Positions 1-8,873 of a stretch of DNA of 38,775 nt are shown here, piece after piece. The notes beneath the pieces are model-generated. The model searched no databases. It was not told where the DNA came from and saw nothing but the letters and a program-made list of their open reading frames with translations. Source of the stretch: Pseudonocardia sp. MH-G8 (GTDB taxonomy: Bacteria > Actinomycetota > Actinomycetes > Mycobacteriales > Pseudonocardiaceae); NCBI RefSeq assembly GCF_002262885.1, contig NZ_NKYF01000046.1, positions 1-38,775 of the forward strand. The letters run 5' to 3'. Position 1 is the first letter of the stretch. Each line of letters starts with the position of its first letter. The position numbers and the translations under genes are program-made.

Positions 1-1199
1 CGGGTCGCCCAGGCCCGGCGGATCTGGCCGCCGGTGACTTCGGCCTCGACCTTCGCGGCTGCCTGATCGGCGGGGTAGGGCTGGTAGAGCCAGGTGACGC
101 GGCGTGGGAACACACCTGGCGCGAGCAGGGGCGCGAGCACGGTCGGGCCGACGGCCTGGCGTGGGGCCTCACGCAGAGCCCAGCTGACCGAGACGGCGCC
201 GTCGTGGCGGTAGTGGTCCCAGCGCTCGAGCGCGGCGACCGGGCCGGCGTCGGCCCAGTGCAGCAGCTGTGCCGCGTCGCTTCCGGTGGCGATGTCGCGG
301 TGCGCCGCGGGGTCGAACGCGGCGCGGATGCGTCCGGTGAGCCAGCCGACTTCGGCGCGCCCGAGCACTGCCACGCCGCAGGTGCCGATCGTGGCCTCGA
401 GTCCGGGCAACCAACGGCCCGCTTCGACGACGGCCGCGAACAGATCGGGAGGCTTCGGGGTGGCCTGGTTCGGGTCGAGGCACACCGACAGGCGGACGTC
501 GACCGCGGCGCAACTTGCTGGCGTCGCCGCGACCAGCTCACCGAGCACTCGCTTGGCCAGCGCCGGAGCCGCCGGGTCGAGCTCCCGGGCGACGTGCTCG
601 GGAACGGTCGTGCCGCCGGCGGGCATCGTGTCGACGGTGACCGCGATGTGGCGCACCAGCGGCTGGTAGCCCAGGTCGGCGAGGAACGCCCCCCACGATG
701 CGACCCACGCGTCGGTCTGGTCGCGGTCGGCCAGGTCGAGGCCGACGGGGGAGCAGCGCAGGACCGCGCAAAGCGTCCCCGTGCGCCGGTTCCACAGCAG
801 CGCATGCCGCCCGCCGCGGCCGTCGTCGACGTCGAGGGGGAGGAGCGGGGCGAGCACCCCCGGCAGGTCGGCAGCGCGTGGGTGCTCGGTGAGCACCCCG
901 GCTGAGAGCTCGGTCCAGCCAGCGACCCGGGCCCGGGTGAACCTGCCCCGGCGCACGAGCACGTCGGCGAGGCTGACCCCGCCGACGCGCACGACGATGC
1001 CCGCCACGACGGCGGCGGCCGCTCCGGTGAGCGGCAGGACAAGGCGCGGCGCGACCGACATCGCCAGCAGCGGTAGGAGGATCGCGAGGAACGCTGTGAT
1101 GGTCGCGGCGCTGCTCAGTCCCGCGACGCCCCAGCCACGTTCGGGGCGCCAGTTGCCGTAGAGCCGGGGTTCCGCCGCCCGGTTCTCCGCGGTGGTCAT
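1..1199 (-). CDS. SCO6880-family type IV secretion protein (partial, N-terminal ~399 aa)
   Basis: The protein starts at ATG 1199 and runs off the left edge, so only about 399 N-terminal residues are visible. It opens with a proline/arginine-rich 'RLYGNWRPERGWG' stretch, followed by two adjacent hydrophobic segments (about residues 27-70). A soluble part with the block 'DQTDAWVASWGAFLADLGYQP' follows. This order is typical of the SCO6880 family, PrgI/TraC-associated membrane proteins of actinobacterial conjugative elements. The family acts at the inner membrane in the transfer channel, usually next to a VirB4-like ATPase that would lie outside the window. The start codon overlaps the stop of the TrbL-like gene in an ATGA, which suggests translational coupling. 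The family call is made from memory of its motifs. Confidence 0.75.
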   Translation of the reverse strand, partial: MTTAENRAAEPRLYGNWRPERGWGVAGLSSAATITAFLAILLPLLAMSVAPRLVLPLTGAAAAVVAGIVVRVGGVSLADVLVRRGRFTRARVAGWTELSAGVLTEHPRAADLPGVLAPLLPLDVDDGRGGRHALLWNRRTGTLCAVLRCSPVGLDLADRDQTDAWVASWGAFLADLGYQPLVRHIAVTVDTMPAGGTTVPEHVARELDPAAPALAKRVLGELVAATPASCAAVDVRLSVCLDPNQATPKPPDLFAAVVEAGRWLPGLEATIGTCGVAVLGRAEVGWLTGRIRAAFDPAAHRDIATGSDAAQLLHWADAGPVAALERWDHYRHDGAVSVSWALREAPRQAVGPTVLAPLLAPGVFPRRVTWLYQPYPADQAAAKVEAEVTGGQIRRAWAT

Positions 1200-2302
1200 G
1201 ACGGCCCGCCGTTCTGCGGTGGGGCGCCGGTCATGCGTTCGGCCGCGCCACGGGCCATGGCCCCGCCGGCCGCGACCGCCATGCCGGCCGCGCCGGCCCG
1301 TCCGGCGACCGCCGCTGCCCCTGCGGGCTGCGGTGACGCGCTGGTGGGGGCGGAACCGGGTCCGGTGGCCTCCATTGCGGCGGCGCGGCGGACCGCGGGG
1401 GACTGGCCGTAGCTGCGGGCCATGGTCGCTGCGCCGACGGCTCCGAGGAATCCGGAGCCGCCGCCTGAGGCACCGCCGATCTGGGTGCCGGTCCAGGAGA
1501 AGAACTTGAGCATGACCGGCATCGCGATGACGGCCAGCACGAGGACCATCAGTCCGGTGATCAAGGTGCTGATGTCGCCCGGGGCGTTCGAGCTCGTCGT
1601 CGACAGGTAGGAGAAGCCGATGTAGTAGATGAATGCGGCGGCCGGCTTGTAGGCGACGATGGCGATCAGCCACACGATCAATCGGTCGAGCCATCCGCGT
1701 GTGGAGCGGGTCAGGGACCCGGATGCGGCGAGCGGCAGCATCGCGGCCAGTACCAGTAGCCCGGCTTGGCGGATCGCCATCAGTACCCACTGGACCAGGG
1801 ACAGCACGGCGGCGACGACCGCGACGAGCAGGATGACGAACGTGCTCGCGGTGCTGGTGGTCAGTGCGTCGCGCATCAGGAGCGCGAAGTTGTTCGCCGC
1901 CCCGTTCAGCAGCTCCTGGGCCAAGGCATCTCCGGCGCGTAGGGCTGCCTGCAGGACGGTGAGGCCGAGCGCGGACACGACGGCGAAGCGGAACAGCCCG
2001 GTCGCCACCATGATCAGCGGCTCGCCCTTGCGGCTCAGGATCATCCGGATCGCCTGCACGAGGACCGATCCGACGAGGATCGTCGCGACCAGCGGCGCGG
2101 TCACGTCCTGTGCGGCGAGCACGGCCGAGTCCGCGGGGTTGACGCTGTCGGTCTCCGCCCACCAGGTCGAGGCCGTCACGACGAGGTCGGCGGCGCCGCG
2201 GGCGACCTCGGTGACGAGCGCCTGGAACGTCGAGGAGATCGCCTGCCCGGCCTGGCAGCCCAGGTCGAACGTCCCGCATTCCTGCGGCGGCTGGGCGATC
2301 AC
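1196..2302 (-). CDS. TrbL/VirB6-like conjugal transfer membrane protein
   Basis: A 368-residue polytopic membrane protein starting at GTG 2302. A cysteine-containing soluble N-terminus (about residues 1-65, 'CGTFDLGCQAG') is followed by five to seven hydrophobic helices between about residues 70 and 275. The C-terminal tail is low-complexity and rich in Gly/Ala (about 280-368, several GGA/AGG runs). Length, topology and flexible tail fit the TrbL/VirB6 class, which forms the inner-membrane core of type IV secretion channels. It overlaps the upstream gene by GTGA and the downstream SCO6880-family gene by ATGA, so the five transfer genes form one translationally coupled operon. The exact family name is inferred. 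Confidence 0.7.
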   Translation of the reverse strand: MIAQPPQECGTFDLGCQAGQAISSTFQALVTEVARGAADLVVTASTWWAETDSVNPADSAVLAAQDVTAPLVATILVGSVLVQAIRMILSRKGEPLIMVATGLFRFAVVSALGLTVLQAALRAGDALAQELLNGAANNFALLMRDALTTSTASTFVILLVAVVAAVLSLVQWVLMAIRQAGLLVLAAMLPLAASGSLTRSTRGWLDRLIVWLIAIVAYKPAAAFIYYIGFSYLSTTSSNAPGDISTLITGLMVLVLAVIAMPVMLKFFSWTGTQIGGASGGGSGFLGAVGAATMARSYGQSPAVRRAAAMEATGPGSAPTSASPQPAGAAAVAGRAGAAGMAVAAGGAMARGAAERMTGAPPQNGGPS

Positions 2303-2940
2303 GACGTCCGCCCGAGCAATGTGTAGCCGTCGCTGTCGGGGTGGATCGAGGGTGCCGGCAGGGGCACCCGCAGGCGCCAGTCGCCGTCGATCCAGCTCAG
2401 CGTCGCGTCGATACGGGAGAGCCCTCCCAGGTCCCGGGCCTGGGGAGTCTCGGCCAGCAATGACACGACGACGGTGTCACCTTGCGGGTCGCCGGCGAGA
2501 ACCCGGTAGTGCAGCGCCTGCGGCTGCAGCGCCGCCCGGGAGGGCGAGTCCGACATCGGCAGCGCCGAGTGCAGCCGGGCCAGCGTGGTCGGGATGTCGC
2601 CGAAGCACTGCTCGGTGACGGTGGCTTCAGCGACGGCGCCGGCAGCGGGGGAGACCCGCGCGGTGAGGTTGCTGGCGGCGATGGCCGCCCCGAGCTCGTC
2701 GTGGGCGAATCCGGCGCTGCGACCGTCGTGACGGTCGCGTGGTCCATGGGAGTCCGAGACGGCAGCGATCCCACCGGGAACCGCCTCGACCACCACAACC
2801 GGTTCCGGGGGTACGCGCGGCGCCGGCTGGTCCGCGGTGAGGAACCCGATCGTGCCGATGACCACCAGCCCGACGGTCAGCCCGGCGCCGATCGCGAGGC
2901 TGCGTCGCCATGCCGCCCAGCCGGTCAGAGGCGCGCTCAC
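2299..2940 (-). CDS. VirB8/TcpC-like conjugal transfer protein, single membrane anchor
   Basis: A 213-residue protein. I chose GTG 2940 because it overlaps the stop of the gene before it (GTGA) and puts a membrane segment near the N-terminus; further upstream the frame is only a shadow of that gene. Residues about 14-34 form a single transmembrane helix, followed by a proline/valine-rich linker. An extracytoplasmic domain of about 150 residues ends in 'LSWIDGDWRLRVPLP', which looks like the last strands of an NTF2/VirB8 fold. VirB8-like proteins are assembly factors of the transfer channel. Size, topology and operon position support the role; no catalytic residues are expected. A lineage-specific transfer lipoprotein or a simple conserved hypothetical is possible. 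Confidence 0.6.
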   Translation of the reverse strand: MSAPLTGWAAWRRSLAIGAGLTVGLVVIGTIGFLTADQPAPRVPPEPVVVVEAVPGGIAAVSDSHGPRDRHDGRSAGFAHDELGAAIAASNLTARVSPAAGAVAEATVTEQCFGDIPTTLARLHSALPMSDSPSRAALQPQALHYRVLAGDPQGDTVVVSLLAETPQARDLGGLSRIDATLSWIDGDWRLRVPLPAPSIHPDSDGYTLLGRTS

Positions 2941-3206
2941 AGCTGGAACGCCCCGACGATGAGCGCCGCGACCGACGCCAGTCCGAGCCCGCCGAGGACC
3001 CACGCCGACCCGACGAGGCCCTCGTAGGCGGTGGCCGAGCGGTTGCGGCGGCCGATGATCAGCATGAGGGCGCAGATCAGGATGCCGATCAGCCCGGCGA
3101 AGATCACGCCCCACTTCAGCCAACCGAGCAGCTGCGAGGCGAGTTCGTCCAGGCCCGGTGGGGCCGACGGCGGCGGGTCAGGTGGTGTGGCCAGCGGAGC
3201 GATCAT
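2937..3206 (-). CDS. small two-helix membrane protein of the transfer operon (VirB2/TrbC-like candidate)
   Basis: An 89-residue protein from ATG 3206. A proline-rich N-terminus (about residues 1-18) is followed by two hydrophobic helices (about 31-52 and 66-88). They are separated by a short basic loop containing 'GRRNRS', which is expected to face the cytoplasm. Both ends overlap neighbours by four bases. Two-helix proteins of this size in type IV secretion operons are often the pilin-like VirB2/TrbC subunit. No cleavable signal is obvious, so the role is inferred from topology and place rather than from similarity. Confidence 0.6.
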   Translation of the reverse strand: MIAPLATPPDPPPSAPPGLDELASQLLGWLKWGVIFAGLIGILICALMLIIGRRNRSATAYEGLVGSAWVLGGLGLASVAALIVGAFQL

Positions 3207-3754
3207 CGTGCGGTCCTCCCGATCGTGGGTACGGGGCGTGCCAGCGGCGCAGCCGTGCGCCGGGTCGAGGCGGGTAGTGGGGCGCTGACCGCGGCCCGCA
3301 GCTCGCGGGCGGCGGTGGCGTAGCGGCGCAGCTGTCGGGGGAGCTCGATGAGCGGCCGGGTGAGCAGGTCGCGGACGTCGTCGAGTGGGACCGCGAGTTC
3401 CCGCCATCGGCGGACGAAGGGCAGCACCACCACGGCCGAGGTGTGCGGCTCGAGCAACCGCAGCCGCGCTGTGACCGGGCGGCTGGGGCCGGATGCGTCG
3501 GCGGCGGTGACGGCGACGACGGGTCGATGGCCAGCGGCGGCGAGGACATGGGTGGCGCGGGAGGCGCGCACGAGTGAGTCGCCGGTCGCGCGGCAGACCA
3601 GGACGTCGACCGGCCGGCCGGTGAAAACACCCCGGTCGACGCCGACGATCGCGCGCGCCACCGTGGTGGCGCCGACACCGCCCGCCACACCCGCGACGGT
3701 GACCCCTGCCGGACCTCGCCGCGCAACTGCGTCTCGCCTGTCGGTACTGACCAT
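3203..3754 (-). CDS. MinD/ParA-like P-loop protein with degenerate Walker A, first gene of the transfer operon
   Basis: A 183-residue protein starting at ATG 3754. Residues about 18-30 read 'VTVAGVAGGVGATTVARAI', the shape of a deviant Walker A loop of MinD/ParA-type ATPases, but the usual lysine of GKT is replaced by alanine (GATT). A later 'DVLVCRATGDSLV' segment suits a MinD-like sheet. Nucleotide hydrolysis is therefore doubtful, as in TadZ/CpaE-type relatives that localise secretion machines. At about 183 residues it is shorter than most ParA proteins (about 250), with an arginine-rich C-terminal helix. It is the first gene of the coupled transfer operon. An alternative is a positioning or coupling factor specific to this element family. 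Confidence 0.55.
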   Translation of the reverse strand: MVSTDRRDAVARRGPAGVTVAGVAGGVGATTVARAIVGVDRGVFTGRPVDVLVCRATGDSLVRASRATHVLAAAGHRPVVAVTAADASGPSRPVTARLRLLEPHTSAVVVLPFVRRWRELAVPLDDVRDLLTRPLIELPRQLRRYATAARELRAAVSAPLPASTRRTAAPLARPVPTIGRTAR

Positions 3755-4086
3755 GTCCGCTCCTCGTGCCTGGAACTGCTGGCAGGACGATGGCGAGCGG
3801 GCGTGGTCGCGGGATGGTGCGCATGTGGTCGGTGCCCGGTGAGCGGTGACAACGTCGTGACCACGGTCGTGACCACGCGTCGTCGTTCCTGCTCGCCGTT
3901 GCAGCGGCGCCGGCGACCGACGAGCCGACTCCGGCGGCGCGACTCAGCTGCCTCGCCGCCTTCGGGCGGCACCGAGATCTACGCCTTGTGCGCGAGAGAC
4001 GGCGTCGGCGCGCCGACCACGGCGCGCGCCACGGGACGACCACCCCGGAGGAGCACGGTCAGCGACGGTCGAACGAGGAGGCATTC
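3755..4086. other. divergent intergenic region between the transfer operon and the small + strand gene
   Basis: This stretch of 332 bases between divergent genes has no convincing coding frame. It should hold the promoter of the transfer operon. The only structure I can point to is the cluster of TGAC repeats listed separately and an AGGAG-type ribosome binding site just before the gene at 4087. Confidence 0.5.
3847..3877. repeat. three direct TGAC(A/C)ACG repeats upstream of the transfer operon
   Basis: TGACAACG begins at 3847 and TGACCACG at 3858 and 3870, giving spacings of 11 and 12 bases. The last two copies sit in a perfect 12-base tandem repeat (GTCGTGACCACG at 3854-3865 and 3866-3877). 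Helically phased direct repeats about 100 bases upstream of the first transfer gene suggest a regulator or accessory-protein binding site. Related TGACAA pairs with a 12-base period lie near both att sites in this window. Confidence 0.6.
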
Positions 4087-4383
4087 GTGACGATCCGTCG
4101 TGTCGTGGTCCCCGGCTCTACCGGTCGTGAGGAGCGTCGCTGGCAGTCCGTCGAGAACCTGTGCTGTCCGGTCTGTCGGCGCTCGGTGCGGGCCCAGCCC
4201 CCGGGCTACTGGCGTGTCGCCGACGGTCCGGTCCCCAGGTGGTCGCATCGCGATGGCCGCGCGTTGTGCCGCATTCGCACCGACGACGGCACCCGCTTCG
4301 TTGACCCCGTCCCTCGATCGGCCGCGGCTCGCTCTCACCGAACTGATCGAGGTGAGAGCGCTGCTGGCCCGCAGCTCGCCTGA
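4087..4383 (+). CDS. small hypothetical protein with CPxC-type metal-binding motif
   Basis: A 98-residue protein. I chose GTG 4087 because a GAGGAGG ribosome binding site lies 5-6 bases upstream; reading further upstream gives arginine-rich shadow sequence. Residues about 26-30 read 'CCPVCRR', a rubredoxin-knuckle type Cys pair. The block 'ADGPVPRWSHRDGRALC' follows, with another His and Cys that could complete a metal site. I do not recognise a named family; similar short proteins are common beside actinobacterial plasmid and ICE transfer genes. It is divergent from the transfer operon. Real coding is supported by the ribosome binding site and the ordered motif, but the length is small. Confidence 0.5.
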   Translation: MTIRRVVVPGSTGREERRWQSVENLCCPVCRRSVRAQPPGYWRVADGPVPRWSHRDGRALCRIRTDDGTRFVDPVPRSAAARSHRTDRGESAAGPQLA

Positions 4384-4667
4384 CGAACCCTGAGCCTGCC
4401 GTGGACGCTGGCAGCGGGTTCGAATCGAGCACCCCGACGGCCCCAGCACGCGCAGCCAGAGGCGGTCGTCCAATTCTCCGAATCGGCCACGAGGCGGCTG
4501 ATCGCTATGTCGGCCGCCGACATGCCCAGCTGGCATTCCTGGTTCGACCAGCGCCACGGCGCGGCGAGCAACGCCACCGACACGCGACCTGCACATCACC
4601 CAGGTTGATCGCCGGCAGAACGGCACTCCTGAGCAAAGCCGTACTCAACGAGTAGGAGGAGACCAGC

Positions 4668-5972
4668 ATGCGAATTATTCCGGCAAGGTCGCTGTCCAGG
4701 CGATGGCTGCGCATCACGGTTCTGGCACTGATCACTGTCTCTCTCGGATTGAGCGTCTCCGGCGGGGCGGCCGCAGCGGGGCCGCCGCCGCCCGGGGCCC
4801 CGATACCCGACGCCGGGCAGCCCGCGTCCGACGAAGCGAACCGCTCGGAACAGGAACCGTCGTTCACCGCGTCGGCACCTGGCCCGGCGGGGATGCAACC
4901 GCAGCCAGCTCCGCTGAACACCTTCATCGACCCGGCGCGGCTGGAGTCGCTCCAGCAGTCGATCGTCGGGCTCGTCACGATCTGGGAAGAACCGGTCGAC
5001 CCGTTCGCGATGCCCGCCGTCACAGAGCCTCGGGACCCGGCGGCACCACCCGAGCTTCCGGTCATGTCGATCTGCACCGGCTGGTTCGACACGCCGACCA
5101 CGATCGTCACCGCAGGGCACTGCGTCGATCCGAAGGAAGGCCAGCTGGCCATGCACATGCAGGACGGCCCGGTCGACCCGGAGACCGGGTGGCCGCTCCC
5201 GCTGGATCCCGGGCTTCCCGAACCGCAGCGCACAGTGTGGGCGTTCCAACCGCGGGAGCTTCCCGGAGCGGTCCTCACCTCACCGGTCATCGTTCGAGTG
5301 CACAGCTTCCGGTCCGCAGAGGAGGGGGATACCGCTAAGCTCGAGCTGCACGGCCTGCCACCGGCCAAGCCCCTCGCGATCGCACCGAACGCGCCCCGGC
5401 TCGGAGAGCCAGTAGCCTCCATCGGATTCCCCGGTCTGAACATCAGCGAGACCGATGGCATCGACATTCCCGGTCTGCTGAGTGGTGGCAAGTCTCCGGC
5501 GGACGTCCTGCAGGACTCTCGGCTCCAGCCTGCGAGCACCAGCGGGACGATCACCGCCCGGCAGTACCGGCAGGGCGTGGCTGTGCACCAAGTCAGTGCG
5601 GACTTCGACCAGGGCATGTCCGGCGGGCCCACCGTGAACTCTCGCGGTGAGGTGTACGGGATCAACAGTCAGATGACGGTCCCGTTCTTCGGGCAGAACT
5701 TCAACGTCATCACCGACACGGGCATGCTCCGCGAGTTCCTCGGACAGGAGGAGCCGCGGCCGGAAGCGGCAAGCGCGTCCGTCGAGCCTACGCGCCAGGT
5801 CAACGAGACGGTTGAGGCTGCCGGCAGCTCCGATCGGGGAGTGTTCCCCGGCTGGGAGCTTGTCATCTCGGGGCTTGGTGGGGTCGCACTCGGTGGCGGT
5901 CTGGTCGCCTGGCGCCTCAGCGGTTACACGCGGTCGAGCCAAGGTGCCGAGACGGTACAGTCCAGTTCTTGA
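4668..5972 (+). CDS. secreted trypsin-like serine protease with C-terminal membrane anchor
   Basis: A 434-residue protein with a strong AGGAGGAG ribosome binding site before ATG 4668. A signal peptide (basic start, hydrophobic core about residues 15-32, AAAA cleavage area near 37) is followed by a proline-rich linker. A chymotrypsin-fold domain follows with a visible triad: His151 in TAGHC, Asp221 in 'EEGDTAKL' and Ser318 in 'DQGMSGGP'. Residues about 396-416 form a C-terminal transmembrane helix with a short basic tail, so the protease should be anchored with its catalytic domain outside. It resembles S1/S1C surface proteases rather than HtrA, as no PDZ domain is seen. Cell-wall remodelling for the transfer apparatus, or cleavage of a surface protein, is possible. 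The substrate cannot be told from sequence. Confidence 0.8.
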   Translation: MRIIPARSLSRRWLRITVLALITVSLGLSVSGGAAAAGPPPPGAPIPDAGQPASDEANRSEQEPSFTASAPGPAGMQPQPAPLNTFIDPARLESLQQSIVGLVTIWEEPVDPFAMPAVTEPRDPAAPPELPVMSICTGWFDTPTTIVTAGHCVDPKEGQLAMHMQDGPVDPETGWPLPLDPGLPEPQRTVWAFQPRELPGAVLTSPVIVRVHSFRSAEEGDTAKLELHGLPPAKPLAIAPNAPRLGEPVASIGFPGLNISETDGIDIPGLLSGGKSPADVLQDSRLQPASTSGTITARQYRQGVAVHQVSADFDQGMSGGPTVNSRGEVYGINSQMTVPFFGQNFNVITDTGMLREFLGQEEPRPEAASASVEPTRQVNETVEAAGSSDRGVFPGWELVISGLGGVALGGGLVAWRLSGYTRSSQGAETVQSSS

Positions 5973-6220
5973 TTTTTTTCGGCCGTCGCTGGCGTCGATC
6001 GGTGGCTCACGGACGCATGAATATGGACGAGCACGACATCTCTGGAGCTGTACGGCGTCCTCAGAATCCGCGGACGGCGCTCACCTTCGATCGGGCTGGT
6101 GTCCAAAGACTGGGGGCCAGGGCCGCGTCCGCGCGGCGCACGCCGCAATCGACGCGATTGCGGCCCGTCTTGCGGATCACCCCTGCGCCCGCAGGGCGCC
6201 GGGTTCGTGTCGTAGGCGAC

Positions 6221-6590
6221 CAGTGTGCTGGCAGCGACGACCGCGGGGCGTCGTGCGGTATGCAGGATCTGCAGGCCGGCCAGTTCGAGTCCGGTCTTGG
6301 GCTGCGCCCGCTGGTTGCTGGCGGGTGCGTCGCCGGTGGCGCGCTCGGAGTCGATCGCATCGGACTCCGCGCGGCCCGGCGCGCGGGGGCCGACCGGGCG
6401 ACCGAGCTCGACAACCCGATCACCGAGCTCGTCGAGGTCTCGAGCTAGGCGTAATGACCGGAGACGTTGCCGCTGGTGTCTCGATCTCCCACCCGCGGAA
6501 TCCACCATGAGCCTCGGCCAGCGCGACCAGTTTGGCGTGGCCGTCCTTGTCGGCGCCTACTGTGGCTGTGGCTGTGGCTGTGGCGGCCCG
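6221..6590 (-). pseudogene. degenerate IS110-family transposase fragment
   Basis: Reading from 6590 towards 6221, three frames in turn give pieces of an IS110 DEDD transposase. First comes 'GADKDGHAKLVALAEAHGGF' with 'RGWEIE'. Then comes a short 'SGNVSGHYA' piece ending in a TAG. Finally a longer frame has 'LARDLDELGDRVVELGRP', 'AESDAIDSERA' and 'QILHTARRPAVVAAS'. The known family pattern is G(T/S)GSYG..LAR, VVELDRP, KSDAIDAERAA and LLTARRSAV, in this order. At least two frameshifts and the loss of everything after the N-terminal third show a dead remnant. No terminal repeats were found. The assignment rests on the order of motifs, not on a search. Confidence 0.6.
6561..6584. repeat. four tandem TGTGGC hexamers
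   Basis: TGTGGC occurs four times without interruption inside the N-terminal end of the IS110-type remnant. On the minus strand it would encode alternating Ala-Thr. It looks like slippage expansion in non-functional DNA. Confidence 0.8.
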
Positions 6591-7136
6591 GCGCCGGTGG
6601 CAAGCACAGCGGGGGTGTGGGTGCCGATGGGTGCCGACTCAACGAGGAGCTCAATCAGTCCTGCCAGCATGCACAGCGCGGTTCCCCGACCCTGAGAGGG
6701 ACGTGGCTCCGGTCCGACCTGGATCGGAGTCGGCAGCAGGATTGTAACAGGATACCTCAGCGGCTACTGGCGGTCATGCTCCTGATCAGGCCAGCTGCGC
6801 CGGCCAGGCCGGTGCCGAGAGCAGCAGGCGGACAGTCAAGTCGCACGAAGACATCACGCCATTTGAGTCAATAGCCACGACCGCTGCTGTCAGCGGCAGC
6901 GCATTTATGAATCGAGGGCATAAGGGTGACGATTCGTCGGTAAGGTCCGAACGTCGCCACGGGCCCGAAAAATGCCGTCGGCGGGGTGGGTGCCCAGCAA
7001 GTCTTTGTGCGAGCACGGTTGAAGATTGACTACCAACGAAACGACGAATGGCAGTCCTGGCATAGACGGCGGTAGCACGCCGGGAGCTGCTGGTGCCCGC
7101 ATCCGCCGCCCGAGCGCTCCTTTGGGCACATGACGG
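6591..7136. other. intergenic stretch without recognisable gene
   Basis: About 546 bases between the IS110 remnant and the C-terminal half of the NACHT gene. Frames here are short and composition-driven, with no motif or ribosome binding site I can support. GC content dips locally (6730-7060) compared with the rest of the window, which fits foreign or decayed DNA downstream of the defence gene. Confidence 0.5.
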
Positions 7137-8863
7137 TCAAATATGAGAGCTTCGGAGGCGATCTCCGATCGGCTGTCTCAGTACGACGGGAAGCGCATGT
7201 TCGCGCAGCGCCTTCAGCAGCCTGGGTTCGTGCCGCATTACGTTCGACAGCGCGTCGTCCAACGTGGGGGCGATCCCGCTGAGCAGTGCGTCGGTGATGG
7301 GGTCGACGTCGCGGGCCGCGGGCTGGTCAATGCGAGCGAGTCGGCGGAGGGCGGTCGCGGCGACCTCTAGGGCGACTCGCTTTGCGTCCGTGACCTGAGA
7401 CGTCGTAATCTCGAGGTCAAAGTCCTCCCAGCCGTCGGTCGGAGCAGGGCGAGTATCTCCCGCGGGCCTGGGTAGGGCCAAGGCTAGGCCGCGCATACGT
7501 GCCGAAATGCCCAGCTCGGTGACTAAATCGGGGACGAGTTTCTGGAAATGTTGAGCCGTTAGACACGAGTTGCCAACCCCCCCGAGGGCATCGCGCAGGC
7601 CGTCCACGACGGCCTCGTATTGCTCTTCGCCCGCAGCCGCATACCGCGTCAGAATCCGGGCGTAGAAGCCGAAGTCGTCAGAAACGGGCTCGTTCAGAAG
7701 CCGGAGACCGTGTGCGGCGATGCGGTTACGCCACCTCGGCAACGAGCGAGCCATGCCGTCGTCGATGAGTTCCAGCGCGAGCCTCGGTCCGATCGGCAGT
7801 GTGGCGCCGAGGCGATGGCCCGTGTCGACATCGGCCGACTCGAGGACCCCGACCACGACCTCATGCTGGTGATCTTGGGGCTCGGCGAAAAGCTGGCCCG
7901 CCGCGAAGATCCAACTGTTTCGCCAGTGTGGGCTGGCGCCCGCCGTGCGCAGTCGCTGCGCGACCCGGGGGCTCGGACCGGAAGTCAGCTGTCTGGCGGC
8001 CATCAGCTCCTGCAGCGAGCGCACGTCGAAGCCGTAGCCATCGGACGTTCTGCGTGGGGTGAGCAGTACGAGCCGTTGGGTAACAGCAGTAAAGATCTTC
8101 TCTCGAAGTCCGGAGTCTCGTCCCGATGGTTGGAAACCCGCTTCGTGTAGGACCTGCCAGATGATGTTCTGGAGCTCGGTAGCGGTGAGTGTGGCATGGG
8201 AACGGTCGCCAGACTCGCTCCGTACCTGCAGCTCGAAGCCGATGCGTTCGTGCAGGCGCAGGATCTGTTGGCTATAGTCCTGCAGCAGACGCCGAAGGCT
8301 GGCCTTCTTGTCCCGTTCCCTGCGAAACACCGTGTCGTAGTAGCCCCAGAAGAGGCTGTAGCGATCTGGCGCCAATGTTCCGGTCCCGTCGAGGATGATC
8401 GTCAGGATGAGCACCTGCAACGGGGTGCGCAGAAGATTGCGGAGCGACTCATCCCCTGCGGCCTCGCGCAATCGCTCCGAGATGCGTTCGGTGCGATCAT
8501 GATCGCCCCGAAGGCGCACCTTTGTAACCTGTTCGCCGTAGCGCACCGCCTCATCAACGGTGAGGTCGTTTAGGTCGATGCATTCGAATTGCGTGGGGGC
8601 GATGTTCTCGGTGTAACCGATCGGCCTGGTGGTTAGCACGGCCAGGAGATCGCAGTCGTCGGCCTCGGCCTCGTTGACCAGCTCGGTGACCTGCCGGATC
8701 AGTCGCTTTCGAGTCTCTGGCTCGGTGACCTCGTCCAGACCGTCGAGCACCAGCAACCACGGCCAGCTGGTCATCCAGCCCTGCAGAGCGGTCGGCCGCA
8801 CCACGCCGTCGTTCGAGCGCTGCGAGACCTTCCGCGCGACCCAACGCAGCAGGGTAGATTCTT
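7137..8863 (-). pseudogene. C-terminal half of an Mrr-like nuclease-NACHT defence protein (split by an IS)
   Basis: This is the 3' part of the gene whose 5' part lies at 10424-11531. When the IS and one copy of the 10-base duplication are removed, the reading frame joins exactly (EEGGLG-EESTLLRW) into a protein of 944 residues with no stop. In the joined numbering, the Walker B motif 'LLVLDGLDEV' is at about 406-415, with the two acidic residues typical of NACHT/STAND NTPases. A helical NACHT-associated region follows ('FDVRSLQELMAARQL', and 'RNSWIFAAGQLF' as in many NACHT proteins). A C-terminal all-helical region with no recognised sensor repeats ends the protein. On its own this half lacks the P-loop and nuclease. 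A TTG at 8876 created at the IS edge could allow translation but has no support. Confidence 0.8.
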
Positions 8864-8873
8864 CGCCTAGCCC
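8864..8873. repeat. left copy of the 10-bp target-site duplication (CGCCTAGCCC)
   Basis: CGCCTAGCCC at 8864-8873 directly abuts the left IS end. The identical sequence is at 10424-10433, directly after the right end. A 10-base duplication is within the range made by IS4-family elements. Confidence 0.92.

Noticed and set aside
4415..4440. T-arm-like GGGTTCGAATC suggesting a third tRNA att site
   Set aside because: The flanking stem does not pair (GCGGG against CGAGC) and no anticodon arm or acceptor end is nearby; chance match.
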